64,000 nt of DNA from Zygnema cylindricum (GCA_037447655.1 JBBHKE010000099.1:252278-316277); one strand, 5' to 3'; shown: positions 34,116 to 46,372, counted from the stretch's first letter. Notes: generated from the letters alone by a model not told the origin. Numbers and translations: made by a program.

Positions 34116-34139
34116 TACTTCACTCAGTGTGTGTTCCTA

Positions 34140-34930
34140 TGTGTTAAAGTAAGGATATTTTCCCGTTGTTTTCACAAAAAATGGGACTTGCAACGAAAAA
34201 AACGTACGCCGTACGAAAAATGGACAAGAACCAATGTACATTTTGTGTCATATTGGAACTTGTAAAGTACGTCATTTTGGCGTTATTATCATTTCGAACC
34301 ACTTCCACGTCAAGCCAGCTCATCTACACACTTATACTGTAATCAAATCGCAACCTTATTCTAATTAAAATAAATACCGTATTGAGGAATAACAAAATAG
34401 TATTCCATGCGTGAAACGTCTTCAATTTTTTTTGGAACGAGGGAGAGTACACGCTATTTTTTTCCCTGGTTGTGAAGCTTTTGTACGTACAAAAATGACA
34501 AGCATGTACCGAAAGATTTTCGTTAGGGTCTCGAACCTCCACTTTCAATAATGGGTCATTTGCAAAAGTTTACGTCGTCTTCATCTCTCCCCCTCTTTTG
34601 CACTCGACTGCTCCTCTTTCTCTCTTCTTTTAATTAAATACATCAATAATAGTATGAAATAAAATATTTTTTACTTTAATTTTTTAATATGTTTGTTCTT
34701 AGTTTAATGACATATTGAATGAGAAGAGACAAGTAAAAGAAATCAAGAAACAATTTCAAAAGTTTACGTACTAATAACGTCACAAGGTAGCATGAATCAA
34801 AACCCTAAACCTCTTCAATGTCACACAAACCTCGACGTCTACAACCCGACGCCGTTTTTGTAGACGTCACTAATTTTAGGAAGTTTTGTAGTCGTCAACA
34901 TTTCGTTTCATAGACTGTCCCACAATTTGT
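34140..34930. repeat. Diverged relative of the 17.7-19.3 kb element
   Basis: Shares words such as gagggagagta(c)cgctattttt, ggtctcg(g/a)acctcca, aacgtcacaaggtagcatg and gacgtctacaac with 18700-19210 in the same order. The termini are lost. Confidence 0.55.
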
Positions 34931-35029
34931 GTAATTTTGTGGCTGCCATTGGCACACAAAATTAGGAGTCTACCGGAAGCCCTCTAGGATAAAATTTGCT
35001 TTCCTACTTTGCACAAGAACAATGGACGG

Positions 35030-35943
35030 TGTGAACCCTAACAGATTTGACTTTCCTCACCCCTGTGAGTGCTCGACTCCCCTAAGTGAAACACAAAAGA
35101 TATCTCCAAATTTGCTCAACTGAGAAGTAAATTATCTGAACCAAAGTAAGCCTGTTGTATATAAGCTTGTTGGGAGAGAGGCGGACGCCTCATATTTTTG
35201 TAAGTCTTAAAAACCTCTCTCTTAACCCTTAACTACTGAAGTACTTATCCAATCAGAGGACTGTATGGTATAATAAGGTACCCAAGTTGTGGTACTTTTT
35301 GTACGGTAAGTGTACGACGTGGCTTAGCAGAAGACGTTTGTCGTCCCTTAACTTGTTCGGAGTACTCCGTGAATTCTGCAAAGCAGTGGGAGTCTGCCAC
35401 GTGTCATCTGGTAATGTTATGTCCGAAAGCCGTCGAAATGGTCATTCCGTGATGTCGGCTCACATGCGAGCCGTCCGATGCAGACCAACTTTTAATGTCA
35501 TCCGTTCAAACAAATGTCCCGTACATTTGTTTCACCTAGAGTGTTGTACAACTAGTTCTATGATATAGTACGTTGTAACATCAGTTAAATGATTTATGGT
35601 ACACTATCAACTTTAACTAGTTATCAAACGCTATATACTTCAACAATATTCTATGACTTACCAATTAGAGCGAACGGCTACGCCTAGCTCTGCCAGTCAA
35701 AAGTTCGAGTCCTATCAGACTCACTTTTTTGTGTAAGAGTGACTTTTTCACTCTTATTCTCCTGTATCTTCCTACCCCCTCTTCCCTCTGCCATGGCTTT
35801 ATCTCTCTTTCCGAAGTCTTCAAGGAGCATAACAAGTGTGGAAACTTGAGAGAGACACGAGGAGTCAGACAGACTAAGTTATCTAACCTCTTCTTTTCTA
35901 ATTTAAGACCTAGAAAATACATCATACAATTCTATTTTCTACA
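35030..35943 (-). repeat. 3' LTR of copia element B (family L1; far limit uncertain)
   Basis: On the minus strand begins TGTAGAAAATAG at 35943 after polypurine AATAAGGGGAA. It then follows the L1 layout: tctgcctc-like stretch, cacacttgttatgctc, a tRNA-like segment and acgtggc/gtacggtac words. The opposite end near 35030 is approximate. Confidence 0.65.
35655..35724 (+). other. tRNA-like segment in LTR of element B
   Basis: Antisense to the LTR. It carries a near-consensus Pol III B box, AGTTCGAGTCC (35702-35712), and an A-box-like TTAGAGCGAACGG. GAGTC/GACTC forms a small hairpin at the 3' end; the expected T-stem is mismatched. T-run immediately downstream (cactttttt) resembles a Pol III terminator. 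Confidence 0.45.
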
Positions 35944-35949
35944 TTCCCC

Positions 35950-38900
35950 TTATTTTCTAGTCTACTCTTAGATTCAATTCACATCTATCCATACGAATGT
36001 TTAATTTGGGAGAGGGAACATGCTTTGTCATCATGTCAACTACCATTTCTTCATTTGACTTATGATCTAAACTATTCACTTCGTTCTCCACCTTTTCCCT
36101 TACAAAGCTTAATCTTATGTCCAGGTGCTTTGCCTTAAAGTGATGTTTTGGATATTTTGCAATAGCTATTGCTATCACAAAATATTTTCTGTGTTCCAAC
36201 CTTCATAAAACCAAACTCTTGCAATAATGACTCGACCCTCATCAGCTCTTTCAGTGCTAAACAAGAGGCCATATACCTTGCCTCCATGATGGACTGAGCA
36301 ATCACCTTTTGTTGCTTACTGCTCGAACATCAAATACCATTTCCAACATACAATACATATGAAGAAGTACAACACCATTTCCAACAAATAATACATATTA
36401 AGAAGTACATCTTCTCATCAGAGCATCCCTATAACTGGCATCACTCCATATAAAGATATCACTATTGTCCTCACCCAAATGCAACCACAAATCGTGAGTT
36501 CCCACTAGATATCTCATGACTCTCTTGGCTGCCTCCGAATCTCTCTTTCCAGGATCATTCAGACTCCTACTCAAAATTCCACTTGCTGCTGCATTTCCAA
36601 GTCTAGTGCAGTTCATAAAGTAGATTAGACTCCCTACAACGTGCCTGTATAGAATCCCTATCATAAACGCTTCCTCTTTTGCACTCATCTGGTCATCCAA
36701 GATAAAAATGCCTCCCTACAGGCTCCCCTCACTCTTTTTTTTCAATTCTATAGGTTTCCCTCACTATTTTTTTTCAATTCCATTGGAGTAGAGCAACTGT
36801 TGGCTCTCTCCATTTTGAATTTTTCTAGCATATTTCCTATTGCCTCTTTCTCTGTTATTTTGATGATTCTTTTCTCCCTGTCCCTTTCTATTCGAATTCC
36901 TAAAATATATTTAGCCTCTCCTAAGTCCTCCATATCAAACCAACCTTTTACGTCTTTCTTCACCTTACTTATCTTTTACAGTGACCGACTTAAAACTAGT
37001 AAGTCATCAACATACAACTAGTAAGTCATCAACATACAGTGCAATAAAAATAGCACCTTCCTCATCTTCGAACAAGTAGATCGAGTGATATAAGCTAATC
37101 CTTACATATCCAAGTCTGATCAAAAATTCGTTTGATTTCTTGTTCCATTCTCGTGGAGCCTGTTTCAGTCCATATAGTGATTTTATTAACCTGCATACCT
37201 TATTTTCCTCACCTTTTTCAACAAATCCCTCTAGCTACCTCATAAAGATCTCCTTTTCAAGTTTTCCATTAAGGAAAGTAGTTTTGATGTCCATCTAGTG
37301 AACCTCCATGTCATCCGCTACCGCCAAGCTATGGAGAATTTGGAGTGATGGAAATTTGACTATCGGAGCAAAGGTCTCCTCATAGTCAATACTCTTTTTT
37401 TATTTATACCCTTTAGCCACTAGTCTAGTTTTATATCTTTCAATAGTGTTGTCATGATTCTGTTGATGTTTGAAAACCCACTTACATCCGACCGGTTTTT
37501 TGTTTGGTGGGCAGTCCACCAAATCCCATGTGTTTACTTCTATGATGGAAGCCATCTCCTCATTAATAACAATGACCCATCGTTTACTCTGCGGACTGTT
37601 CACTGCCTCCTGATATGTTTGTGGCTCAGTTAGGTGTGACCGCTTAGTAACCTTATTATTCAACCGTCTCTCCTGAATTCGTTTGCTGCTCATTCGTCCT
37701 CCTTCAAAAATTGACTCCAGTATTGATGGTATTCTCGGGTTTCTCCTTTCCTTTTCTTCATCTCCCCTTTCAGTTGGGTTCTAATGCCTCTCCTCTTCTT
37801 TTTCCATTATATCTGTTTTGAACTGAATTACATCATTTGAAAACTGTACATCTTCACTATGAACTTTAATAAAAAATGGCTTCTCTACTTGAGCCTTTTT
37901 CTGTGAAAGCACCTCCTATGATATCACCTTCCTCATTTTCGAATCTGATCCTTACAATTTTGGTATATTTAAATGGATATATGGATTTCCCTTCATCCAT
38001 TACCACTAAATGCTTTGCCAAGACTACATCATTTCTCTCAAGATAATACACTATATCCTTTTGTGTCATCATCATAGCCCAAAAGATATCTTGGTCTCCC
38101 CCTTGAGTCCAGTTTCCACTTTTACTTATCATTATCTATGGTGCAAAATTGGCTACCAAAGACCTTGAGATGAGATATGACTGGTTTTATGGCTGCCCAT
38201 CTCTAATACGGTGTTTTGTCTTTTATTGCAGTTGTTAGTACTCTATTTTTGAGATAGTTGGCACAATTCATGACCTCTGCCCAATTTTTCTTTCTATCTT
38301 TTTGTCATTCAGCATGCACCTTCCACTCTCCCTTAAAGTTCTGTTTAGTCTTTCCACAACACCATTTTGTTTTGAATTATGTGGAACAATTTTTTGATGC
38401 TGAATCCCCTCCCCTTTCAAATAGTTCTCAAAAAAAATTGAGGTGTATTCTCCCCCATTATCACTTTTTATTCTTTTGATCGGTGTTCCATGTAGTCTTT
38501 CACTCCAAGCTTTATATTCTGTGAAACACGTGGCTGCCTTTGACTTATGTGTATTAAAGCAATCCTACGAGTACCTAGACCAATCATACGTCAAAGTCAT
38601 CATATACCTTTTTCCTTCGAGTGAGGGAAATCTAACTGGTCCCCAGATGTCAGTGTGTATTAGATCTAGTACTTTAAGTCCTCTATTAGTGGCAGTTTTT
38701 GGAAACGTCAACTTATGTTTTTTGCCTTCAGCACATCCAATACAATCTCCTAGGATTTCATTATTTCCAAAATGCATTTCCTCTATCACTCCCTTATCTT
38801 TCATTTCTTTTTATCTCAATGCATGCACATGCCCAAGTCTTTTGTGCCAGATCATCATATCATTCACACAAGAATACAAAAACTATTTCCTTACATTACT

Positions 38901-39400
38901 CAAAACCCATCTGAACATCCCTTGAATACGTTTCACAAATTTGAAGTAAGTGCTATCCTCAAAGCTAGTTGTGAAGACACCCTTCTTAGTCTTAGTTTCA
39001 AACCCTTTATCATTTAGCACCGAGGTAGATATGAGACTTTTTTTGAGCTGAGGTATATAGAGTACATCTGTCAAGGTTACCATGTACACTTTTCTTTCTA
39101 CCTAGACTTTCAGATCAACTACTCAACTAAGGTAGTAGTTACAACCCTACCGTCTCCATACTCTATCTCAACCAAAGGGATCTTCCTAAGACTCACAAAC
39201 AAACTCTTTTCTCTGCACATGTGCGTATATGCCCTTGAACCAATGATCCATCCTTCCTCGGGTTCTCTCATACCTCCGAAGGCGCACTTTTCCCTTCTTG
39301 GAATGTATGGCTCGGTCTCTTTCTTCTCCAGCTGATCGTTAAGAAAGATATCGTCTATCGCCTCATTTAGTTACTTGTCATGCCGCATCACGTTGGCCAC
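35950..39400 (-). pseudogene. copia element B pol, heavily decayed
   Basis: From high to low coordinate: gag-pre-integrase/protease vicinity (39089-38883, LTDVLYIPQLKKSLIS), integrase (38804-38440, IHTDIWGPV...LTYDWSRYS), spacer with S/T-rich linker, RT (37693-36750, KWVFKHQQN; YVDD at about 37010-37040), RNase H (36700-36190, SDASYRDA; KHLDIRLSFVREKV). Many stops and frameshifts. A 22-bp tandem duplication (aactagtaagtcatcaacatac) sits exactly on the YVDD codons. Very similar in layout and residues to element C at 46.4-49.7 kb. No 5' LTR was found; the left end of the coding part stops near 39400. Confidence 0.85.
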
Positions 39401-40791
39401 TTTCCTTGTTTATATTTAGGTATTTGGACGGGCAGTTGGCACACTAATTTGTATTTGTGTGTTATTTGGGTTTCGCAAGACCGTACATAATTCCATTTCG
39501 CCGTACGCGTCGACCGTACATATTTATTTTTGGCCGTAACATGCGCCGACGACAAGTTTGACCGTACGACTCTGAATTCTTGGAATTTTTGCCGACGACG
39601 AGTTAACAGTACGACATCTATTTTTCTGCGATATCTGCCTATTGCAACATCGGTCATTTCACGTAGACCGTACGACTTACCTTTTTCGGAATTCATGTGA
39701 TCATAAATTGGACCGTACCTGCGCTCCTACAGTACAAACTTTCATTTCCTTGAATCTCGGCCGACGACAAATTTTAATCATTTCGCGTGAAGTATCATCT
39801 CGGTCGTCGACGCACAGTATGCAATTTTTGTTACATCACATCTGGACTGTTGACCCTACTGACAGACAAATCGACTTTCAACTGTCAGTTCTGGCGACGC
39901 GAAGCGATTGGACTATTTTAAGTCGTGAACCATTTAGAGGTTCACGCGTTCACACGTAGGCAGGAAAGGTCTTAATCCGTAGGTTATAGATTTTGTAACG
40001 TATGGCATTGGATATCAGCCTCTTATTGCCTGAATCCAAACTAGACGCAAATACTGACATAGCACGCTGTAATCTTATTGGTTTGTTTCCCTTGGCGTAG
40101 GCCTTGGTACTTAGTTGATCTTAGATTATTTCTTGCACAAAATTTTCAAGTGCATGAATTATATATTTTCAGCATTGAGGATTTTTTGCAGCCATCTTTT
40201 TATTTGTAAAATTGTCCGGACAGCTTAGAGGGCATTTTATTCCTTTGCGTGAAGCGTCTAGTTTCTATTACATTATCAATTGCTTGAAGCCTGACATTTT
40301 AATCTACACGGCTTCGGCCAAGACCTACACGGTTTCCCTTCACTTCTCTCGTCATTTTGAGTGGATTTCGACGGCGATCTAACAACACAAACTTATATTC
40401 CCGGCTGTGGCTGAACTTTAATTAGTGTGGAAGTTGCATGATGGGAAGATCATTTTGTTGTTTTTATTTCTTGTGATTGTGTATTTATTTCTATTTGGCT
40501 TATGCGCATCTTTTGAGTTTGGTTATCTCAAACCTCGTAAGTGTCGGGCATATTGTCATTTTCAGTTTTTGTTTTTCTTTCTCGGTTGTTTCTATTTGGA
40601 TTTACTTTCTTTAAGTATAAATTCAGATTATTCTTGATAAGATTACTCTTGCAAGGAATATAAATAGACCATGGGGCCTAGTAACCATCCATCGACTTAG
40701 TATTCCTGCACCTGAAAACTTTCTCTTTTATTTTCTCGCTTGTTTGTTATATTTCAATTTCAGTTTTCTTATGTTAAATTAATATAAAAAA

Positions 40792-40841
<50 letters not shown>

Positions 40842-40960
40842 GATACATTTCTACAAAAATCTATAAATAGCTTTACATTTTTAATAACCATTTGCTTGTT
40901 GTCTGACGTTTTTATCTCATTGGCCAATTTTTGGCCAACGATATACTACACTAACTTAAG
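39401..40960. other. No gene recognised; CGTACG-rich stretch and an AT microsatellite
   Basis: 39410-39800 has many (g)ccgtacg and gccgacgac words without a coherent ORF. 40795-40835 is an (AT)n run. A 5' LTR for the gypsy-like element could lie here but no start was identified. Confidence 0.45.
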
Positions 40961-40979
40961 GATTTGGTTTTTGTTTCCT

Positions 40980-41352
40980 CCGCTCTTTTTGTTTATATAA
41001 GGGGCATCGTTTGCGCACATTGTGACATACCTCACCAAAGAGTGGAGTTAGTGGAGCGGATCCGTTCTTGGGAGCTCTGCAAAACTTCGGTTGTAGCGAA
41101 CAACCGTAGTTCACCCTTGGCAATCACCCGATTGCTAAGAGTGTTATGAAAGTATTACGATGCCTTGCGGGTGCAAGCCCGTGCTAAGGTAGTCGGTTGA
41201 TTGTATAGAGGAATCGTGGCTGGAGTGGATTAATGTTAATCCACTTGTATTGAGCATTGCATTTTTCCAGCTTTCCATGCTTGCTATCTGGCCCTGAGTG
41301 GCCTTGACTGAGTTTGCTTTGCACGGTGTGGGATTTCTTCCTTAGATCTTAC
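40980..41352 (+). repeat. Candidate LTR end/leader of the gypsy-like element
   Basis: A TATA-like tttatataagg at 40992-41002 is followed by a structured GC-richer leader. At 41348-41352 ...TTACA is followed by gtTGGTGGCATTGG, which resembles an LTR end plus a primer-binding site. The 3' counterpart would be TGTAAC at 45349, after a G-run. The two LTRs could not be aligned, so this is tentative. Confidence 0.3.
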
Positions 41353-41949
41353 AGTTGGTGGCATTGGTTAGCTCCTTTGTGGATTGTGACGCTTTAGATC
41401 TGCACTTGTGAGTGCTTGGATACTAAGTTATTTGCCTTTATAGATCTGGCCCTTCGGTCTTGTCCCCTTGTTTGCAGGGTAGAAGGTTTTGGTAATATGG
41501 CTTCCTAATAGATCTCACCATTGAGGTCTTGTTACACAATGATTGGCTGATTGGACAAGTGAGTGGTGTGGCCTTGCACTTGAAGCATCTCGTATAGATC
41601 AATTTTTCTATATTTTCGTCATTGGGTTTTGTCATTTTTGTGCCCACTGATTGGGATAATCTCGATTATCCTTTCAAAACAACTCGATCGTCGACCTCTT
41701 TTAGGCCCACAAAATCATAACCATCAGATTTACCTAGTCTTTTAGACCATCCTCCCCGAGATTTCTCGGGTCAAATTTCCTCTTCAATTTGATCATCTCT
41801 CGCCTCAGTATCTTCATTATCATCAGTCTCTACCACACTTTTCGAGGAAGAATCTGACCACAATTCCATTGACAGGTTGAATTCCAATTCATTATCTTTT
41901 TGGTTGCCGCAAATTACAAAATCTATTATTAGCCCCAATCATCCCATAA

Positions 41950-43200
41950 GTGGAAATGGCTTCCACATCGGAGGGAGGGGGTAAGCTTCATTTCTATTTT
42001 TTAGGAATAAAGGACACCATGACCTTATCCCATTTTCATATGTTATTCGATACCGAAATGCGCGATCTTGCATTTCGGTACCGAGATCGGTTTGACCTAC
42101 GGGTTGCTTTTTCTCTTTTAGGTCGTTACCTTCGTGGTTCGGCCCTTACTCTTTATTCCCACAAGTATGGTTCCGTAATTGCGATGACGGAGTTTGCTCC
42201 AGCTTTCTTTAGGGTCTCTGCTATTATAGGACAACAAGAAATTCCCTATCAACCGGCTAAAGTCTTTGATCTCAACGGCGATTTTATTACAGCACCAGTT
42301 GCGGAAATACCGCAACATTTCGCTATAGCCGCACGTGCTGGAATCGCGACACGACCAAGGATGACGATCCCTTTACTAGATCGAATCTCCGTCATGTTTG
42401 AAATGTTGCAAGCGGAATTACGCATGCAAAATCCTCACCAAGTTTGTGAGTTGATGAACTTTGAACAGAAGTCAAGAGAGACCGCCCCTGCCATGCGTGC
42501 TCGTATGGAAGCTCTTTGTGAAGCATTGCCGGACTTAATGTCGGATGCAAAAGATGTTTAAAAATTTGTCGGAAATTTTCTGAGTCAATCTAAGAAATTT
42601 ATCCAGAGTCACCTGTCTGAATTCTACTGCCTGAAGTTCTCTTTCGACCAAGCCGCCCACCATGCAGTGGAATACCGAATGCAAAATTGTTAATGGGAAG
42701 CCCATGACCGTCCTAAAGCGGTCCCAAAAGAACAGATTGTTCCACCATGGAACAATCCTCGTCTTAACAACCGGCATCCTAAAGTCTCGGCCATGAGAAC
42801 CCCACTTGTTGCCCCCGAAAATAGATTATGTTTTCGATGTGGGAAAACGTGGCATGATGCATGAATATGTCCGGACAAAACTGATAGTTGTACACATTTC
42901 AAGCAAACAGGACATTACGTCCAACGTTGTCATATAAAAAACCCAGAATTTTCCTATCAAAACCAAATTAAGAGTGGGGCATTCCCGCTCGATCCGCCAA
43001 ACTGGTTCAACCTGTTAAAGAACCGGAGAAGGACACCAATCCACCTAAGGTATCCCGAAGAGAGAAGCGTTTGGAAATGCAAGAGCAAATGGTATATGAT
43101 GAAGGAACAATTCGCTGACCTTCATGACTCAAATGAAACAACAATTCTGAGTGCATGGCTCGCCTTTATTTACACATGCCCAGTTGGCAAGTTGAATCTT
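41950..43200 (+). pseudogene. Ty3/gypsy-type gag, decayed
   Basis: An open 203 codons (41950-42561) include RYLRGSALTLYSHKY, the L-x-G-x-A-x-x-W/L pattern of gypsy capsid. After a premature TAA the same frame continues (FVGNFLSQSKKFIQSHL...AAHHAVEYRMQ), matching the family's C-terminal capsid. Two zinc knuckles follow: CFRCGKTWHDA-stop-IC (about 42829-42870) and a second with one Cys lost (CTHFKQTGHYVQRC). Some stops look like C-to-T changes (CAA to TAA, CGA to TGA). It packages element RNA in family terms; this copy is dead. Confidence 0.75.
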
Positions 43201-43539
43201 AATGAGATTCCATAGTTTAACAGCGGAGCTCACGTTAGACAAAGGTTCGGCCGGATCCGGCCGTGGCGGTAAAATCTAGACACACATTCCTTTGTCATTT
43301 ACTAATGAACCTTCTCCTTCCTTGCCTGAAACCACTTCAGCTATCGCGGCTGAAGCTCTCAACATAGTTGATAGAACTATAAATGAGGCACATCGCGTGA
43401 AACAACGCTTGTGCATTCTATCAACTATGATTTCTGACACACCAAAAATCTCCTCTACCTCCAATAGTTCAGCCGCAGCTGCTGCTTTACAAGCACTTCA
43501 GCTTCAGAGAAATCTTGCTGCTATTCAACCTATTTCCAT

Positions 43540-43975
43540 AGAGGAGTGAATTCCCACAATCCTCACATCAGTTTTTTGGATAACGCGAAGGGTTCATTGT
43601 TGATCAATAGAATAGCCCATTTCTTGCCCCTCATGGATACGGGTGCAAAGCCGGTGATATTGGGCTCTAGCTTTGCACTCAAGCTTGGTCTAACTCCGAA
43701 CAAGCTTTTGTCCATTTTGACTCGCTTGTTAACATCAACGGGTACAGCCGAGCTAGTTCTAGGAATCACTAAAGAACCGCTCGTTTGGAACAGGAATCAC
43801 TAAAGAACCGCTCGTTTTCATGTTCCAGAACGGAACAGCCACAGACTTTGCAAAGATCTTGGTTCACGCTCTGGTCACTAAATGTAGTGACTATGAAGGC
43901 CTTGTCCCTAATTGTAGTGAATATGAAGGCCTTGTGGGGACAGGACGTTATATGTCGTGTAGGGGGTGGAGTTAA
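43540..43975 (+). pseudogene. Retroelement aspartic protease domain
   Basis: FLPLMDTGAKPVILGSSFALKLGL contains the catalytic DTGA and the following VILG-type strand of retropepsins, about 600 bases downstream of the zinc knuckles. The reading frame is broken by a 31-bp tandem duplication (unit aggaatcactaaagaaccgc..., starting at 43760 and 43791). After it the protein resumes (FQNGTATDFAKILVHAL), then a near-repeat CSxYEGLV. No reverse transcriptase or integrase follows. Confidence 0.7.
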
Positions 43976-44359
43976 CGTGCATGATCAGATATTTTCTTAA
44001 AGGCCCACCAACTTTTCAGAACGCAAAATTTGCATTCCGCTAATTTTCTCTAGGAAATCCATGAAATTAATGGCGCATTCGGCCGCCTTCATACCTGTAT
44101 TTTCAAGCAATTCTGTGGGGGCAAAAATGCAATTATGTGGGGGCTGAAATATTTCATTCACTTTCGTGCGAAGAAATTATGTCGATAGTTCTTACTTGCT
44201 ATAATTTTTCGGTGACCAAGATTTCTTATAGATACCAAGCTATCGACCATCATAACCAAACCTTGTCAATTCCACTTTCTCGTCTCCTCCAATCCTAATC
44301 CTACAAACTCTTATTGGTTTCTTCCTATTAATTGGAATCGGTCCAATTGAAACCTCATC

Positions 44360-45320
44360 TAAATTGATTAGGTGATTTTTGACCTCTTTCTTTGTTTTCA
44401 TGTTTCGAATGGACTATTAATCCGATTTTATTTTTCGGTCGAGATTGATACTTTAGCACGAAAAGCACAATTACAACATTGTTATCTGTTACATTCCCAA
44501 TACCCACATTTGTTACCAAAATCCCCATATGAGTATATGTATATTGCCCTCCCACAAGACATGCGGATTGTGGGCAACCATCAATTGCTTGAGATTGGCC
44601 CGGTTGATCTAGTTTTTTGCGGATGGGAGTGCGAAGGTATGTTTTGGGTTGGGAAAGGCCTCGTATTGGCCGATCCCCCCACCAATTTTTTTTTTGAATT
44701 GGTTCGCATCATGCATTTTCTACAAACTTTAGATCATCCTATGGGATATATTTTGGAAAATGTTGCGGCCTATAATGATCCAAGACCTAGGGTACTGGCT
44801 CATTACCAATGGATCGATTGATTTATTGGTCTGCCCCTTATTATTGACGCCGCTCGCTATGGCTCACTAGCACACCAGGTTGGCTCCAAATAGATAAACC
44901 TGATCGATATTGATCGACTCCGCGAGGGTAACTTATCAGTTCTTCCCCCTACTACAGAAATTCAGGCTGCCTTTCTTCTTTTCTATAAGGTGCAGCCTTG
45001 GATTAAAAATGACTGCCCCCCCAATTTTAATATCAATCTCCCGGGTCAACCCATCAAGGTTCTTCGTACCTTAGTTTCTTACCCACATTCAGACGCATTC
45101 TCTAATGACGGTCATGGCATGCTCCGAAACATTCATCAGCTGAGCTCAATGAGCCTTCCTATACGGAGCAAGAACACCTCATGCATTTCATCCTTGGCAC
45201 TACAACCGCTCCTGTTCTTACAAAATGTCAAAGATGCACTTTATTTGGTCGTGTCATGGACCTTCAATCTTTGTCTTTTATTTTAGGTCTCGGGTTTGTT
45301 GCTAATCGCCACTCTTAGGC
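44360..45320 (+). pseudogene. Cytosine-5 DNA methyltransferase domain in a retroelement
   Basis: The 44372-44821 frame shows, in order, a degraded motif I (FDLF..FHVSNGLL), motif II-like YFSVEIDTLARKA, motif IV DLVFCGWECEG with the presumed catalytic Cys (usual form G-W/x-P-C-Q-G), and motif VI GYILENV. After a TGA the same family pattern continues with IDAARYGSLAH (motif VIII area), and then TLVSYPHSDAFSNDGHGM. A final frame shift leads to GRVMDLQSLSFILGLGF, ending at a TAG near 45318. The enzyme class methylates cytosine at C5 in DNA. Stops at 44820 and near 44900 make this copy inactive. It lies downstream of gag and protease and just before a G-run (45338-45348) that looks like the element's polypurine tract. 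Cytosine methyltransferases carried by gypsy-type retroelements have been reported in dinoflagellates and a charophyte alga. Confidence 0.75.
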
Positions 45321-45337
45321 ACATCCGTCTCAACCTG

Positions 45338-45348
45338 CAGGGGGGGTG
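45338..45348 (+). other. Candidate polypurine tract of the gypsy-like element
   Basis: GCAGGGGGGG immediately before TGTAAC at 45349, about 20 bases after the end of the methyltransferase reading frame. The same TGTAAC read inversely (GTTACA) also makes a CA end for the minus-strand L1 LTR of element C, so the boundary may be shared or coincidental. Confidence 0.4.
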
Positions 45349-46372
45349 TAACTCTGTGTCCTCCATTCGACTACAAGTTTTAGGAAACCTCTAGATAGTT
45401 ATTAATTAACCCATTTCTAATGGCAACCATTGTTACCCAAACAGACAATCTGAGTGCTTCCTTTTGTAGCTTGGACTCCCTTGAGTCCGTAGGAAAAAGA
45501 ATCTCTAAAAACGCCCAACCAGGCGATAACTTACGGGGTGGCAAAGATGCTTGTTTTATTCAAACCCTCAAGGGGAGAGGTGACCAAAAAAAACACTAAG
45601 TCATTAATTCTCTCTAATAACTCCTATCTATTGAAGTACGGACTAATTATATTGTTGTACCGTACCAAAAAGTACTACTGCCGGTGTACCTTATGTACGA
45701 CAAATGTACGACACGGCTATTACGTGGACGCGTGCCCTCTTTTTACTCGTCCATAGGTTCCTGGGAATTCCCGCGACCAAATGTTATCTCTCCACGTGGC
45801 GCTAGGTCATGCCATGTCACAAAACGCCAAAGTGACTACTCCGGGATTATGGCGATGATGTGAGCTGTTGCATATGAACCGAAATGCAATCTCAGCCGTC
45901 ATAAATACTCGCGCAATATTCGTTTCACTGTCGAAACAAAATGTGTGGTATCCGTTTTGAAATAGTATCGTACTTCATACTTTACAAAACTGTAACTATG
46001 CATGCCGTATACAATTTCACTTAAATGAATTCGTTCACTCTTAAATAAATATATATCTATCATACCCTACGGCATTTAGCATTGGTCCTAGTCTAATAGG
46101 ATAAAGCTGACAACTACCGGCCAACCTGACGGACGGTAGGTACCGCGATCAAGTCCTGGGTCCGACAGGTCTCTTTTTAGTAACCTACTAAAAATAACTG
46201 CCTGTTGAACTAAGGCAGCCATGGTTCAACCACCCTCTCTATCCTTTTGTGACTACAACCAGTATGGGGCCTAGAGAGATGAGGTGGAGGCAGGCTGTCC
46301 GTTCTTTTCTTTTCTTTTTATACTAACATATTTATAACTAGAAAATACTCTAGAAATCTATAAATTTCAACA
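45349..46372 (-). repeat. 3' LTR of copia element C (family L1)
   Basis: On the minus strand TGTTGAAATTTATAG at 46372 follows polypurine AAATAAGGGGAG. Words shared with the 8043 LTR in order: ggttgtagtcac, accatggctgcct, a tRNA-like segment, tagactagga, gaattcattta, tttcgac-gcgaaac, gactcaagggagtccaagcta. Ends tentatively with ...GAGTTACA at 45349. Confidence 0.75.
46096..46166 (+). other. tRNA-like segment in LTR of element C, 71 nt
   Basis: Antisense to the LTR and close to tRNA length. T-arm-like CCGCG-ATCAAGT-CCTGG (two mismatches) at 46143-46159, B-box-like CGATCAAGTCC, A-box-like AAGCTGACAACTACC, and a possible anticodon-type stem ACCTG/TAGGT with an 8-nt loop. The acceptor pairing is weak here. 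Same position as in the other L1 LTRs. Confidence 0.5.

Noticed and set aside
35287-35568. 93-codon plus-strand ORF
   Set aside because: Lies antisense within the LTR of copia element B; no motif.
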